The notes below the pieces were generated by a model, which saw nothing but the letters and a program-made list of their open reading frames with translations, was not told where the DNA came from and made no database searches. The position numbers and the translations under genes are program-made. Positions 48,701 to 56,340 of a DNA stretch of 64,000 nucleotides are shown piece after piece (the stretch's first letter is position 1; every line of letters begins with the position of its first letter). Source of the stretch: Verrucomicrobiales bacterium (lineage in GTDB: Bacteria; Verrucomicrobiota; Verrucomicrobiia; Limisphaerales; J093); assembly GCA_024233305.1 (NCBI GenBank), contig JACKPV010000038.1, forward strand, positions 1 to 64,000. Reading direction: 5' to 3'.

Positions 48701-51700
48701 GAAGATCACCCTCCGCCATTCCGGGGATTTCGGCGCCAACGCCGACGAACTCGTCTTCGAGTGGTCCTACCGTCCCGATGACGGCCAGGTCTTTCCGCCG
48801 CCGGACCAGACCCCCGGCGGCGTTTGGACGCTGTTCGGCGATCCCTCGGGCAACAACGGACGCGGCATGCTCGAGATCAATCTTGCCGGCGCCGGCGCCG
48901 TGACCCTCTCCGACAACCGCTTCTTCGTCCGCTGGCGGCACGCGGACAACCCCGGCGTCTGGTCCGCCTGGGCCGGCGCCGCCAACAGCCGTCCGCCCGC
49001 CGCCGGGGAGCAACCCCAGGACACCTATGTGCCCCAGCTCGCCGAAGGTTGGGTGAAGCGCGTCCTCGGCGGCATCAATCCCTTCGATGCCCGCATCCAG
49101 GACTTCCGCAACAACAACACCCCCGCCACCTACGCCAGCATGGTCCAGCAGGCCGGCGCCCCCTATCGCGGACCGGTGGCCCTCAACGCCGACGCCGGCG
49201 TGGTCGAGAACGTGGGTCTCATCGAGCTCTACACCACGGTTCTCGAACGCGCCCGCACCCTCAGCATCGATCTGACCACCCCCGTCAGCACGCCCGCGGT
49301 CAACAACGCGATCCTCCTCGCGGCGTCGCGCCTGGCCGATCTGTATCTGTTGCTGGGCAACGAGGCCTTCTCGGACGCGCAGGATCCAACCATCGGATTC
49401 GGGACGGAGAGCATCGAGTACGGCACGCTGGCGCCGACCATCTTCTGCTTCCAGAACCAGGCGCCCTCACTCCTCGAGGAGGAACTCGCCCTCCTCCGCG
49501 GCCGCGGCGCCGAGGGCGCTTATCCCGCCTACAACCGCTTGCTCTGGAACTTCACCCGCGCCGAGGGCGAGGCCGCCTATGCGCTGTCCTACAACGTCAC
49601 CGATCAGAACAGCGACGGGTTCATCAACGAAGCGGACGGCCGGATCATGTATCCGCAGGGGCACGGCGATGCCTGGGGCCATTACCTCTCCGCCTTGAAG
49701 ACCTACTACGATCTGCTCCGGCACCCGGCCTACAACTGGCAAACCCGCGCCGAAACCCTCGCGATCGACGGGGTCGTCGTCGACGTCGATTATCTCGACG
49801 AACGCAAGTTCGCCCAGGCCGCCGCCGCCCGCGCCCGGACGGGCGCCGAACTCGTCAACCTCACCTACCGCAGCCGGTACGTCGAGGATCCCGACGGGCA
49901 ATGGCAGGGTTATCAGGACACCGATCCGGGCCGGGCTTGGGGCGTCAGCGAATGGGCGCGTCGCGCCGGTTGCGCCGCCCTCTACGACTGGGTGACAGCC
50001 AACGCCCTGCTGCCTGCCGAGGATCCCGGGCACACCGGGATCCAGCGGGTCGACCGCACCACCGTGGGTGAACTCGCCGAGGTGGCGGCGCAGGCGCGCG
50101 ACATCCGGCGGCATCTGGACGACGCCAATGCCGGTTTGAACCCGCTCGGCCTCGCCACCGACGTGGTGCCCTTCGATATCGATCCTTCGTTCCTCGACAC
50201 CGGTTCGGTGATCCAGGGACAGTCGCATTTCGACCAGGTTTATCTCCGGGCGATGAAGGCGCTGAACAACGCCCTCGACCTGTTCAACAACGCCAACGAT
50301 CTGAACCGGATGCTGCGTCAGGGGCAGCAAACCGCCGACCAGTTCGCCGCGGACGCGGTCGCGGCGGACCTGGATTTCCGGAACCGGCTGATCGAGGTCT
50401 TCGGCACGCCCTACGAGGGGACCATCGGCGCCGGCAAGGCGTATCCCGCCGGTTACAACGGGCCCGACCTCTACCTCTACATGTACGTGGACGTGACCGG
50501 CGTGAGCAGCGACACGGTGCCGCCGCCCAGCGCCTCCTTCACCGCCTTCTTCGAACCGTTCGACCAGGGCCTGGTGAAGCTCAGCGAGGGCGGGACGGAC
50601 ACGATCACCTCCGCCTTCAGCCACTACTTCAACGCCGATGTGAACCTGGCCGGCGTGGCGAGCACGGACTTCAGCGGTTATCTCGAACTCAATCTGCCCC
50701 AGACGGCGGCGGGCTATTCCTTCCAGGCCCCGACGGACTGGGGGCAACGGCGCGCTCCCGGCGAACTCCAGCAGGTCCTGTCCGAAATGGTCCAGGCGCA
50801 GGCCGATGTGGATCTGGCCATCGCCGATTACGCCGGCAACCTCGCCGCCATCCAGGACGTCGTGAACCTCGTCCGTGCGCAGTCAGACCTCGGGGCCGAG
50901 ACCATCCGGCTCCTCGAGAAAGGGCGCGACACCGCCATCGGGCTGGACACCGCGATCTTCACCGCCGAATCGGTCGCGGCGAGCTTCAACCTGTCGGCCG
51001 ATCAGGCGAACCAACAGGGCGACGTCGCTGCCGATGCGCTGCCCAAGGTCGTCGGACTCGCCTCGGACGCCTTCGCGACCATCCGCTCGGTGATCAAGGG
51101 CGGCACCGCCGTCGCCGCCACGTCGCTCAAGAGCACCGCGATGGTGGCCGAGCGTTCCGCCGCGTTTCTCGAGGGGACCAAGGAAATCACGCAACTCCAG
51201 CAGGACATCGACATCGAGAAGGCCGGCTTCCGGTATGCCGTGCAGGAACAACTGGCCGAACTCAACGGATTGCTCGGCAACGAGGCACCGCTCCGGGTCG
51301 AAGTGTTCCGCCGGCAGGAGGCCTTGCGGCAGATCTCGGACAAATACCGCGGCCTTCTCGCCTCCGGCCTGCGTCTGCTGGAGGAACGGGCCTTGCATAA
51401 CCGCCGCAGCGCCGGCGCCACCCAGGAAAACCGTTACCAGGACTTCACCTTCCGCGTCGCCCGGAACGAGGCCCTCGCCAAGTACCGTGCCGCCTTCGAC
51501 CTCGCCGCGCGTTACGCCTACCTCGCCGCCAAGGCCTACGATTACGAGACCAACCTCGATCCGTACGACCCCGCGTCCGCCGTGCCGCTGCTCACGCAGA
51601 TCATCCGCTCGCGCACCCTCGGCGTCGTCGAGAACGAGGAACCACGCATCGGCTCCGGCGGCCTCGCCGATGTGCTGGCCACACTGCACGTGAACTTCGC

Positions 51701-52547
51701 CGTGCTCCGCACGCAGATGGGCATCGACAATCCCCAGGGCGAGTCCGGGCAGTTCTCGCTGCGCCACGAACTGTTCCGTCTGCGCGCCGACAGCGATGCG
51801 CGCTGGCGGGAGGAACTCGAACACCATCGCGTCGCCGACCTCTGGCAGGTGCCCGAGTTCCGCCGGTACTGCCGGCCCTTTGCCCCGCAGGATGCCGGCG
51901 CCCAACCGGGCCTCGTCATTCCGTTCAGCACCCGGATCGTGTTCGGTGAGAACTTTTTCGGCTGGCCGCTCGGGCCCGGCGACAGTGCCTACGATCCCAC
52001 CCTGTTCGCCACGAAGATCGCCCGGGTCGGTGTGTGGTTCGACGACTACGCCGGCGAGGGTCTCGGCACGACGCCGCGCGTGTATCTGGTGCCGGCGGGC
52101 CTGGACATCATGTATGTGCCGGGCAGCGCGGATCTGGCCACGCGGGAGTGGAACGTCGTGGACCAACGGATTCCCACCCCGCTTCCCGTCGGACAGACGG
52201 CGCTCAACGACCCCGACTGGATCCCGCTGCACGACTCGCTCAACGGCGTCCTCGCGGAAATCCGTCGGTATTCCTCGTTCCGTGCCTTTCACAACGCGGG
52301 GTTCAGCGAGGACGAGATGACCCTCGACAGCCGCTTGATCGGCCGTTCCGTCTGGAACACGCGCTGGCTGCTCATCATTCCGGGCGGCACCTTCCTGGCC
52401 GACCAGACCGAGGGCCTCGACACCTTCATCTACGGGCTGCGCGCCACCGACGGCGCCGCCATCGACAGCCGGGGCAATCCGCGGGACGGCCACGGGATCA
52501 GCGACATCAAACTCTCCTTCCAAACCTATGCGATCTCGGGGAACTGA
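42765..52547 (+). CDS. Giant 3260-aa secreted protein with propeller, LamG and Tc-toxin-A-like C-terminal region
   Basis: The signal-like segment (residues 41-57, LLAALLPAGAHA) follows a long basic N-terminus; Met12 (42798) is an alternative start. Residues 60-620 contain repeats such as SVFVCGSF and TVYVTGNAK, like beta-propeller (SBBP) repeats. A LamG domain lies near 780-930 (SFTVEGWVKT, WHHCAVVLDHQAQVAHFYLDGEL, GGLDEVRVWGTARSAEEI). An EF-hand-like loop DQNSDGFINEAD is near 2279. Helical stretches dominate from about 2130 on. The last 600 residues are long helices including LQQDIDIEKAGFRYAVQEQL, then a beta-rich domain (IARVGVWFDDYAG, TPRVYLVPAG). This order recalls the pore and TcB-binding parts of Tc toxin A subunits; that is my reading, not a search result. 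No membrane anchor or sorting tail is seen. Confidence 0.82.
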   Translation: MNVLFEALPPAMDSTPSCRPALPEQSLPPAPSRRRRPGLRWWTPVLLAALLPAGAHAAETFVKDLASAGGVVVNATAVHPVDGSMYVVGTFAGDALTIGARTLSLVGGQSTGFIAKMGSDGGWRWAGTLADTDGRGSLVPRALAVTANNVYLCGDATNGVSVVVQNGTATFPGELVRTNVSRAPFVLKLDTEGRTIWAQMAANSEAATGGSAAYGYDLAVDGVGSVFVCGSFRSDKITNDTTQGLNFGAHHAFRIRDTSGTSGSTDWSYLTRDGFVAKLDGAGNWRWVATGGGLEDLEGGFFSIAVDAVSTVYVTGNAKNGRGCFGGALINAGCTAEKWHADRLGGAASFGPDVPTDNTVAYVARLGGSGSATDGRWLGDGFALATGSKVGSGCQTWGSIETRARNVVWVNNQVFAAYYNQDATDLHIARLTQDLSAVEATAVVSGNAVNDMSPGVSLAANAAGVLHLTGWFGFPGADFTHGSAGEIALGTSLPQCPFIARLSPTLEWQWVSAANTPEIPTALPAFGTMASAVDSQSGRFFVAGSFANGILDIGPSTSNTVLPPAGVQGANPRSFVATLLPSGEFLEQVTFELLTDHGADLAQPPQTPQTLLKGTTVVAAVPPLLYEDAAGNSIDPADSGAIEGRAVVRHTCIGFEVPGTAITGQTAGYTFTIGADTQVRFKWRTEYALEIRNDLSGSRGGLTSTAAGNPDPVVQKHWIEAGTITTTFIDGVIPSPNPNEFGTRYRSTGYVASGAASGFNRAIQLGPQPGGGFAYAVASDLDLAGRSFTVEGWVKTDLDHGYVFAYGTGDPAEWALGIGAAGEFSLIHGYSGPAGWQFPPPRPADGEWHHCAVVLDHQAQVAHFYLDGELAGTYPGPRALTTARGTFYMGNWPSGCCPLNGGLDEVRVWGTARSAEEIRAFKDHPATGAEAGLLAAWNFDEASGPVFANLTAAGPAAFLVSGDAAALRTAGVDVFIPWPGVQARQQVPQFLMSGPSVIEYRWIKENRIQVGVAAPALAASPLTVSGSLTNLGTGEFWFEDGAPVRISAPETASAGGESYQIKGFLGGTGNVTPVTGGGARGDGFRYYDIPTLTQGSSITWDYSDRIYKGRVVIGEAIDFAADGTFTGKEAIPESDGLNPANAPLSTVIVADVPPGSSIEDMRVWDDVADKLYPLRPGVILLEWGRRPGSPSSRSIFTEITVEWPDDPGFTHVANTPPVPLDTNKTNTVAFVGLKYAERSGRVTDTAEFTAGEAGWSVLLFSERTDGTAANGDLTREQLRVRTVRSRNWSEGLLTEDALIGAPLASPLHAAAVPHNGYVYFEKARYNPAVHDRLARSGPIIPVNREFTAAADDDLVVVWYQVREEIAWPYQAVRYDAQWPDTDQRIVIASRLGSEGLTGALAPQPVFTSDRFEQVSVYQQPDPAQPGYNPNEEHALIRPSLRFGQDAAPPPAAFALRNNLNVTNRTEAYTSDPYVLLQYHDRQAGGFAMSVYRVEVADPALPARRLEFTAGATVGGASLALGAGNRLEFTFNAHGLMADEVVELEQNGSLTGVASGRFFALPLAANRFALAREPGGDAVLADGIEAGAPDPRVVVARTFPYTFDYAMRAGEPVIAPYPLAEVIGATPCDPTSGLDADPGRRVYWEDHKRQAWAVSGDTDPAEDLRMFFHYPLDPSFWHPNLGPGECVPYIGPATPQPVNYNVTWPLVVPGLKAGETLTFSGGENQRDNPGAPGLPGVLAWAAGQIVYDDANPALDPARTTTAFLGRLASPLSALTVPLSLGQVPAALQPAGGEVTVRDGYWVFTALDASLQPRLFYDPLNQELGVRGLLDGKTLGDPTLTAAPGSVSVLQPNILTARDREALRALDASPDWRAAVDALVTLSRDPLHATNGEYGVGLEAVSGQTGRARPAVQFGPGLALLPNPALLDPGAGLSEGYLTLAENNDPSLGAAPVALHVLRMQKQPLLRGAIRTILPSNPFDEKITLRHSGDFGANADELVFEWSYRPDDGQVFPPPDQTPGGVWTLFGDPSGNNGRGMLEINLAGAGAVTLSDNRFFVRWRHADNPGVWSAWAGAANSRPPAAGEQPQDTYVPQLAEGWVKRVLGGINPFDARIQDFRNNNTPATYASMVQQAGAPYRGPVALNADAGVVENVGLIELYTTVLERARTLSIDLTTPVSTPAVNNAILLAASRLADLYLLLGNEAFSDAQDPTIGFGTESIEYGTLAPTIFCFQNQAPSLLEEELALLRGRGAEGAYPAYNRLLWNFTRAEGEAAYALSYNVTDQNSDGFINEADGRIMYPQGHGDAWGHYLSALKTYYDLLRHPAYNWQTRAETLAIDGVVVDVDYLDERKFAQAAAARARTGAELVNLTYRSRYVEDPDGQWQGYQDTDPGRAWGVSEWARRAGCAALYDWVTANALLPAEDPGHTGIQRVDRTTVGELAEVAAQARDIRRHLDDANAGLNPLGLATDVVPFDIDPSFLDTGSVIQGQSHFDQVYLRAMKALNNALDLFNNANDLNRMLRQGQQTADQFAADAVAADLDFRNRLIEVFGTPYEGTIGAGKAYPAGYNGPDLYLYMYVDVTGVSSDTVPPPSASFTAFFEPFDQGLVKLSEGGTDTITSAFSHYFNADVNLAGVASTDFSGYLELNLPQTAAGYSFQAPTDWGQRRAPGELQQVLSEMVQAQADVDLAIADYAGNLAAIQDVVNLVRAQSDLGAETIRLLEKGRDTAIGLDTAIFTAESVAASFNLSADQANQQGDVAADALPKVVGLASDAFATIRSVIKGGTAVAATSLKSTAMVAERSAAFLEGTKEITQLQQDIDIEKAGFRYAVQEQLAELNGLLGNEAPLRVEVFRRQEALRQISDKYRGLLASGLRLLEERALHNRRSAGATQENRYQDFTFRVARNEALAKYRAAFDLAARYAYLAAKAYDYETNLDPYDPASAVPLLTQIIRSRTLGVVENEEPRIGSGGLADVLATLHVNFAVLRTQMGIDNPQGESGQFSLRHELFRLRADSDARWREELEHHRVADLWQVPEFRRYCRPFAPQDAGAQPGLVIPFSTRIVFGENFFGWPLGPGDSAYDPTLFATKIARVGVWFDDYAGEGLGTTPRVYLVPAGLDIMYVPGSADLATREWNVVDQRIPTPLPVGQTALNDPDWIPLHDSLNGVLAEIRRYSSFRAFHNAGFSEDEMTLDSRLIGRSVWNTRWLLIIPGGTFLADQTEGLDTFIYGLRATDGAAIDSRGNPRDGHGISDIKLSFQTYAISGN

Positions 52548-52560
52548 ACGCGATCATCCC

Positions 52561-55500
52561 ATGCGCTCCATGCCTGCCGCCGCCTCGAACCTGAACCCGG
52601 CCCTGGCCCTGGCCGCCGCCGTGTGGCTCGCCCCGGTTTCGCCCGCCGCCGCGGGCCTGCCCGAGCCGGACACGATCCTCTACGGAAAGGTCTTTCACCG
52701 GAACCACATCTACGAACTCGTCGTCACCGAGGGCGAACTCGAGTGGATCATCCGTCTCGACGACGAGGGAACCCGCACCCTCACGCTCCGCACCGAACTC
52801 GAACCGCTCGCGGACGGCGCCTTCTCCTACCGCCTCAAGGTCCCGCACGAGGCGTTCGTCGCCGGCTTCTCGGCGGCCAACTTGAGCCCGGACACCGTGC
52901 CGTTGGGGACGGACGACATCCGCTACCGGCACCACGAAATCCGCATCAACGGGACGCCCGCCCGCATCCTGCCACCCGGCCGGGAGTTCTTCGATGCCTC
53001 GCAGACCCGGCGGCTTTCGACCCACCGGCTCGATCTCGCGGCGGTGCTGGAGATCCCCGATTCGGACGGCGACGGCATCCCCGACTGGTGGGAAACCAAA
53101 TTTGGTCTCGACCGTTTCGCCGCCGATGGGACCGGCGACCTGGACGGTGATGGACTCGACAATCGGACCGAGTTCCGGCTCGGCTCGGATCCGACCCTGC
53201 CGGACAACGCCCCGCGAATCGCCTGGGAAAACACCGCCCTCGGCGAAGGCGCCACCGAGATCGTGACCTTCCAGGTGGTCGACGCGGACACCCCGCCGGA
53301 CCAGCTGGTCTACACGCTGCTCGAAGCACCGGTCGGCGCGGAGTTCCACCTGCTGTTCGGCGCCACCTCGCCGGGCCCTGATGGCACGTTCGGCGACCGG
53401 CCGCTGCGCGCCGGAGACACGTTCACCCAAACCCAGGTGAACGCCGGTGAACTCGCCCTGCGGCACCAGAACCCGGAGGCCACGCAGATCGATTTCCGGC
53501 TCCGGCTCAGTGACGGCGACCCCGGGCATCCGCCGTTCGAAACCACCCTGACCGTGCATGTGCATCGCCCCTCGGCGGACGACGGCACCGGCGCGGCCAT
53601 CTGGTATGACGCCCCCTTCGAGGCGCTCCAGTCCGGCGCGGCGACCGTCACCCGGATGACTGATCGCTCCGGACCCAAGCCCTGGCTTGACGGGGTCAGC
53701 CGGCCGTTCGATGCGCGGGCGGGAGAGGCGCCCATCGACCTGACGAACGGCGGACCGCTGGGACAGCCTGTGCTGGCGTTCAACCTGCCCGGGACGCCTT
53801 TGCCGCCGGCGCCCGACGGATTGCCCGCCGGGCAGTTCCTCGCGCCGCCCGCCGCGGATCAGGCGCGCGTCTTTGCGGAGGGTGAACGCACCGTGTTCGC
53901 GATCGTGAAGACCATGGCCGACGGTACGCACCGTGGCCAGATCGTCAGCGGCGCCCACTTCGAGGTCGCCTTCACCGGCGCGGAAAACCACGGACGCGAC
54001 AACCAGATCCGGTTCGCCACCGACAACGTCGGCACCGTCTACGGCAACCACGAAATCCGCGACCGGTGGACGCTGGTCACGGCGTGGGAGGAAGCGGGTT
54101 TCATGACCGTGCAGCTCGACAGTGCCTGGGCCGGCGGACCGCACGCCCAGCGGGAAACCACCGATCTGGGCTCCGGACCGCTGCTTGGCGGCAAACAACA
54201 CGTGAGCTTCGATCCCGAGGCCGGCCGCCAGCGCATGACCGTCGAGGAACCGTTCGAGGGGATGCTCGGCGAAGTCCTCGTGTTCAACCGTGCCCTCGAG
54301 GACGCCGAACGCGAGCGCATCAACTTCCAGCTCCTCAGCAAGTGGTTCGGCTGGGTGCTGCTCGACGGGAGCGAGGAATACCGCGACCTCGACTGGCGGG
54401 TGGCCAGCAGCCCGCTGACGCTGGAGGCCTACCGCAGCGAGTTCGTCCCGCGCCACGGGCCGGACCGCCACTACATCCTGCTGGGTGGCGCCGGCCACGA
54501 CGTGCTCCAGGGCGGGCACAACGACGACATTCTGGTGGGGGAAGCCGGTATCGACCACCTGACGGGGCACGGCGGACGCGACCGGTTCGTCTTCAACCAC
54601 ACCGACAACGACCACGGCCAGGATGTCATCACGGACTTCCGTCCGCATCAGGACCACGACGCGATCGATCTCACCGATTTGCTCCGGGGTGACAGCCGGA
54701 CCCTGCGGGACTATCTGCGTTTACGCACCGACGGTCAGCACTCCTACCTCGACATCGACTTCCAAGGCGAGGGGCGCTACGAAGATCACACCGTGGTCCT
54801 GCAACACATCGTGTTGCGCGATGAGGACCTCTACGACCTTTGGGCCCGCACCAATCTCATCACCGGCGACAAGCGGTTTGCTCTGCCGGTCACCATTGCG
54901 ACGACCGCCCCGGTGGCCACGGAGATCACCGGGGAGCCCGCGGTTTTCAATCTGCACTTCGGCGGCGAAAGCGTGCCCGACGGTTTGGAGATTCCGTTCG
55001 AATTGGGAGGCACTGCGATTCGCGATGTCGATTACCGGCTCAGCGTGCGGACCTACCACGCAGAAACCGGCGTCTACTCCTGGGAACCGGTGGTCGGACA
55101 CGAACTCTTCGTGCAGGAGAAGGTCGGCGATCTGGACTTTGCCATCCGCGTCGAGCCCTTGCCGGACGGACGGGCCGAGGGAACCGAAACCGTGGTGCTG
55201 CATCTCACCCCCGTTCCTGAAATGTTCGATCTGGTCACCGCCGAAGCCGGCGTCACCATCATCGACGGCCTGCCCCGGGTCGGCGTCGTGGCGTCGGATC
55301 CCGCCGCCAGCGAAGCCGGGGATGCAGGGGCCTTCACGCTGACCCGCGCCGGCAGCCTCGACATCCCGTTCGATGTCGCGGTCCAATTGACCGGTCCTGC
55401 GCGGAACGGCGTGGATTACCATTACATCCCCAGCGTCGTGCATTTCGCCGCCGGTCAACCGCAGGCGGTTGTTGCCGTGCAACCCATCCCCGACGACGAG

Positions 55501-56340
55501 CGGGAGCTGCCCGAGCCGGTCGAGTTGGTGATCCAGCCGGGGAACGGGCACCAGGTGGATCCCGCCGGCCAGGCGGCCACCGTGGTGATCGCGGATGCGG
55601 GACCGGTCATCACCGTCGAAACCGTCGAACCGCTCGCCGTCGTGCAGGACAGCCGCCCGGGCGCCTTCCTCGTGCGGCGGCAGGGCATGGTCAACGAGAC
55701 CCTTACGGTCCGGCTCGGCTTCACGGGGTCGGCGACCATGAACGTCGACTACGAACACTCCAGCCCGTTCGTCACGTTTGCCCCCGGCAACACCACCGTG
55801 GTCGTGAGCATCCAGCCGCGGCCGGGCGCCAGCCTCCCGGACGGGGTGGAGACGGTGGATCTGAGCGTGCTTCAAGACGTGAGCTATACCCTCGGCGCCA
55901 TGGCCACCGCTCGCGTGCGGCTGGTCGGGGCCACCCGGACGTTCGCGCAATGGAAGGACATCCACTTTCCTGGCGAGCCCACGCCGGCGGCCCTGTTCGC
56001 CACCCTCGATTTCGATGGCGACCGTCTCTCGAACGGGACCGAGTACGCCTTCGGCTTCGATCCCACCGTGGCGGATCCGCGCCCGGCCGGATCGCCCGTC
56101 GCGGTGCGGCAGGCCGGTCGGTTCGGGGTGCGATTCGCACGCCCGGTGGCGGTCGTCGACGTTGTGTATGACCTCGAGGTCTCCCCGGACCTTAAGACCT
56201 GGACGCCCGCTGGCGACCGGTTTGAGACGCTGTCCGGGGAGTTGCGGGCCGGAGGGCTCGAGGAAATCACGTGCCTCGAGCGGGAGCCCGCACCGAATGG
56301 CGCGTGGTTGTTCGTGCGGGTGCTACCCCGGTTGCCATGA
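52561..56340 (+). CDS. Secreted 1259-aa protein with thrombospondin-3, RTX and Calx-beta modules
   Basis: The start at 52561 gives a signal peptide ending near residue 31 (ALALAAAVWLAPVSPAAA). A calcium-type repeat block lies at 166-212 (DSDGDGIPDWWE, DLDGDGLDNRTEF), then a cadherin/CSPG4-like repeat (about 285-340) and a LamG-like region (about 350-610). RTX nonapeptides follow at 638-680 (LGGAGHDVLQGG, DDILVGEAGIDHLTG), leading to QDVITDFRPHQDHDAIDL, the usual end of RTX blocks. Three or so Calx-beta domains span 780-1125 (FELGGTAIRDVDYRL). A second calcium-type stretch closes the protein (DFDGDRLSNGTEYAFGFDP). RTX ends often mark type I secretion, but no such transporter is nearby. It is probably a calcium-stabilised partner of the giant protein; 13 bases separate them. 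Confidence 0.85.
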   Translation: MRSMPAAASNLNPALALAAAVWLAPVSPAAAGLPEPDTILYGKVFHRNHIYELVVTEGELEWIIRLDDEGTRTLTLRTELEPLADGAFSYRLKVPHEAFVAGFSAANLSPDTVPLGTDDIRYRHHEIRINGTPARILPPGREFFDASQTRRLSTHRLDLAAVLEIPDSDGDGIPDWWETKFGLDRFAADGTGDLDGDGLDNRTEFRLGSDPTLPDNAPRIAWENTALGEGATEIVTFQVVDADTPPDQLVYTLLEAPVGAEFHLLFGATSPGPDGTFGDRPLRAGDTFTQTQVNAGELALRHQNPEATQIDFRLRLSDGDPGHPPFETTLTVHVHRPSADDGTGAAIWYDAPFEALQSGAATVTRMTDRSGPKPWLDGVSRPFDARAGEAPIDLTNGGPLGQPVLAFNLPGTPLPPAPDGLPAGQFLAPPAADQARVFAEGERTVFAIVKTMADGTHRGQIVSGAHFEVAFTGAENHGRDNQIRFATDNVGTVYGNHEIRDRWTLVTAWEEAGFMTVQLDSAWAGGPHAQRETTDLGSGPLLGGKQHVSFDPEAGRQRMTVEEPFEGMLGEVLVFNRALEDAERERINFQLLSKWFGWVLLDGSEEYRDLDWRVASSPLTLEAYRSEFVPRHGPDRHYILLGGAGHDVLQGGHNDDILVGEAGIDHLTGHGGRDRFVFNHTDNDHGQDVITDFRPHQDHDAIDLTDLLRGDSRTLRDYLRLRTDGQHSYLDIDFQGEGRYEDHTVVLQHIVLRDEDLYDLWARTNLITGDKRFALPVTIATTAPVATEITGEPAVFNLHFGGESVPDGLEIPFELGGTAIRDVDYRLSVRTYHAETGVYSWEPVVGHELFVQEKVGDLDFAIRVEPLPDGRAEGTETVVLHLTPVPEMFDLVTAEAGVTIIDGLPRVGVVASDPAASEAGDAGAFTLTRAGSLDIPFDVAVQLTGPARNGVDYHYIPSVVHFAAGQPQAVVAVQPIPDDERELPEPVELVIQPGNGHQVDPAGQAATVVIADAGPVITVETVEPLAVVQDSRPGAFLVRRQGMVNETLTVRLGFTGSATMNVDYEHSSPFVTFAPGNTTVVVSIQPRPGASLPDGVETVDLSVLQDVSYTLGAMATARVRLVGATRTFAQWKDIHFPGEPTPAALFATLDFDGDRLSNGTEYAFGFDPTVADPRPAGSPVAVRQAGRFGVRFARPVAVVDVVYDLEVSPDLKTWTPAGDRFETLSGELRAGGLEEITCLEREPAPNGAWLFVRVLPRLP

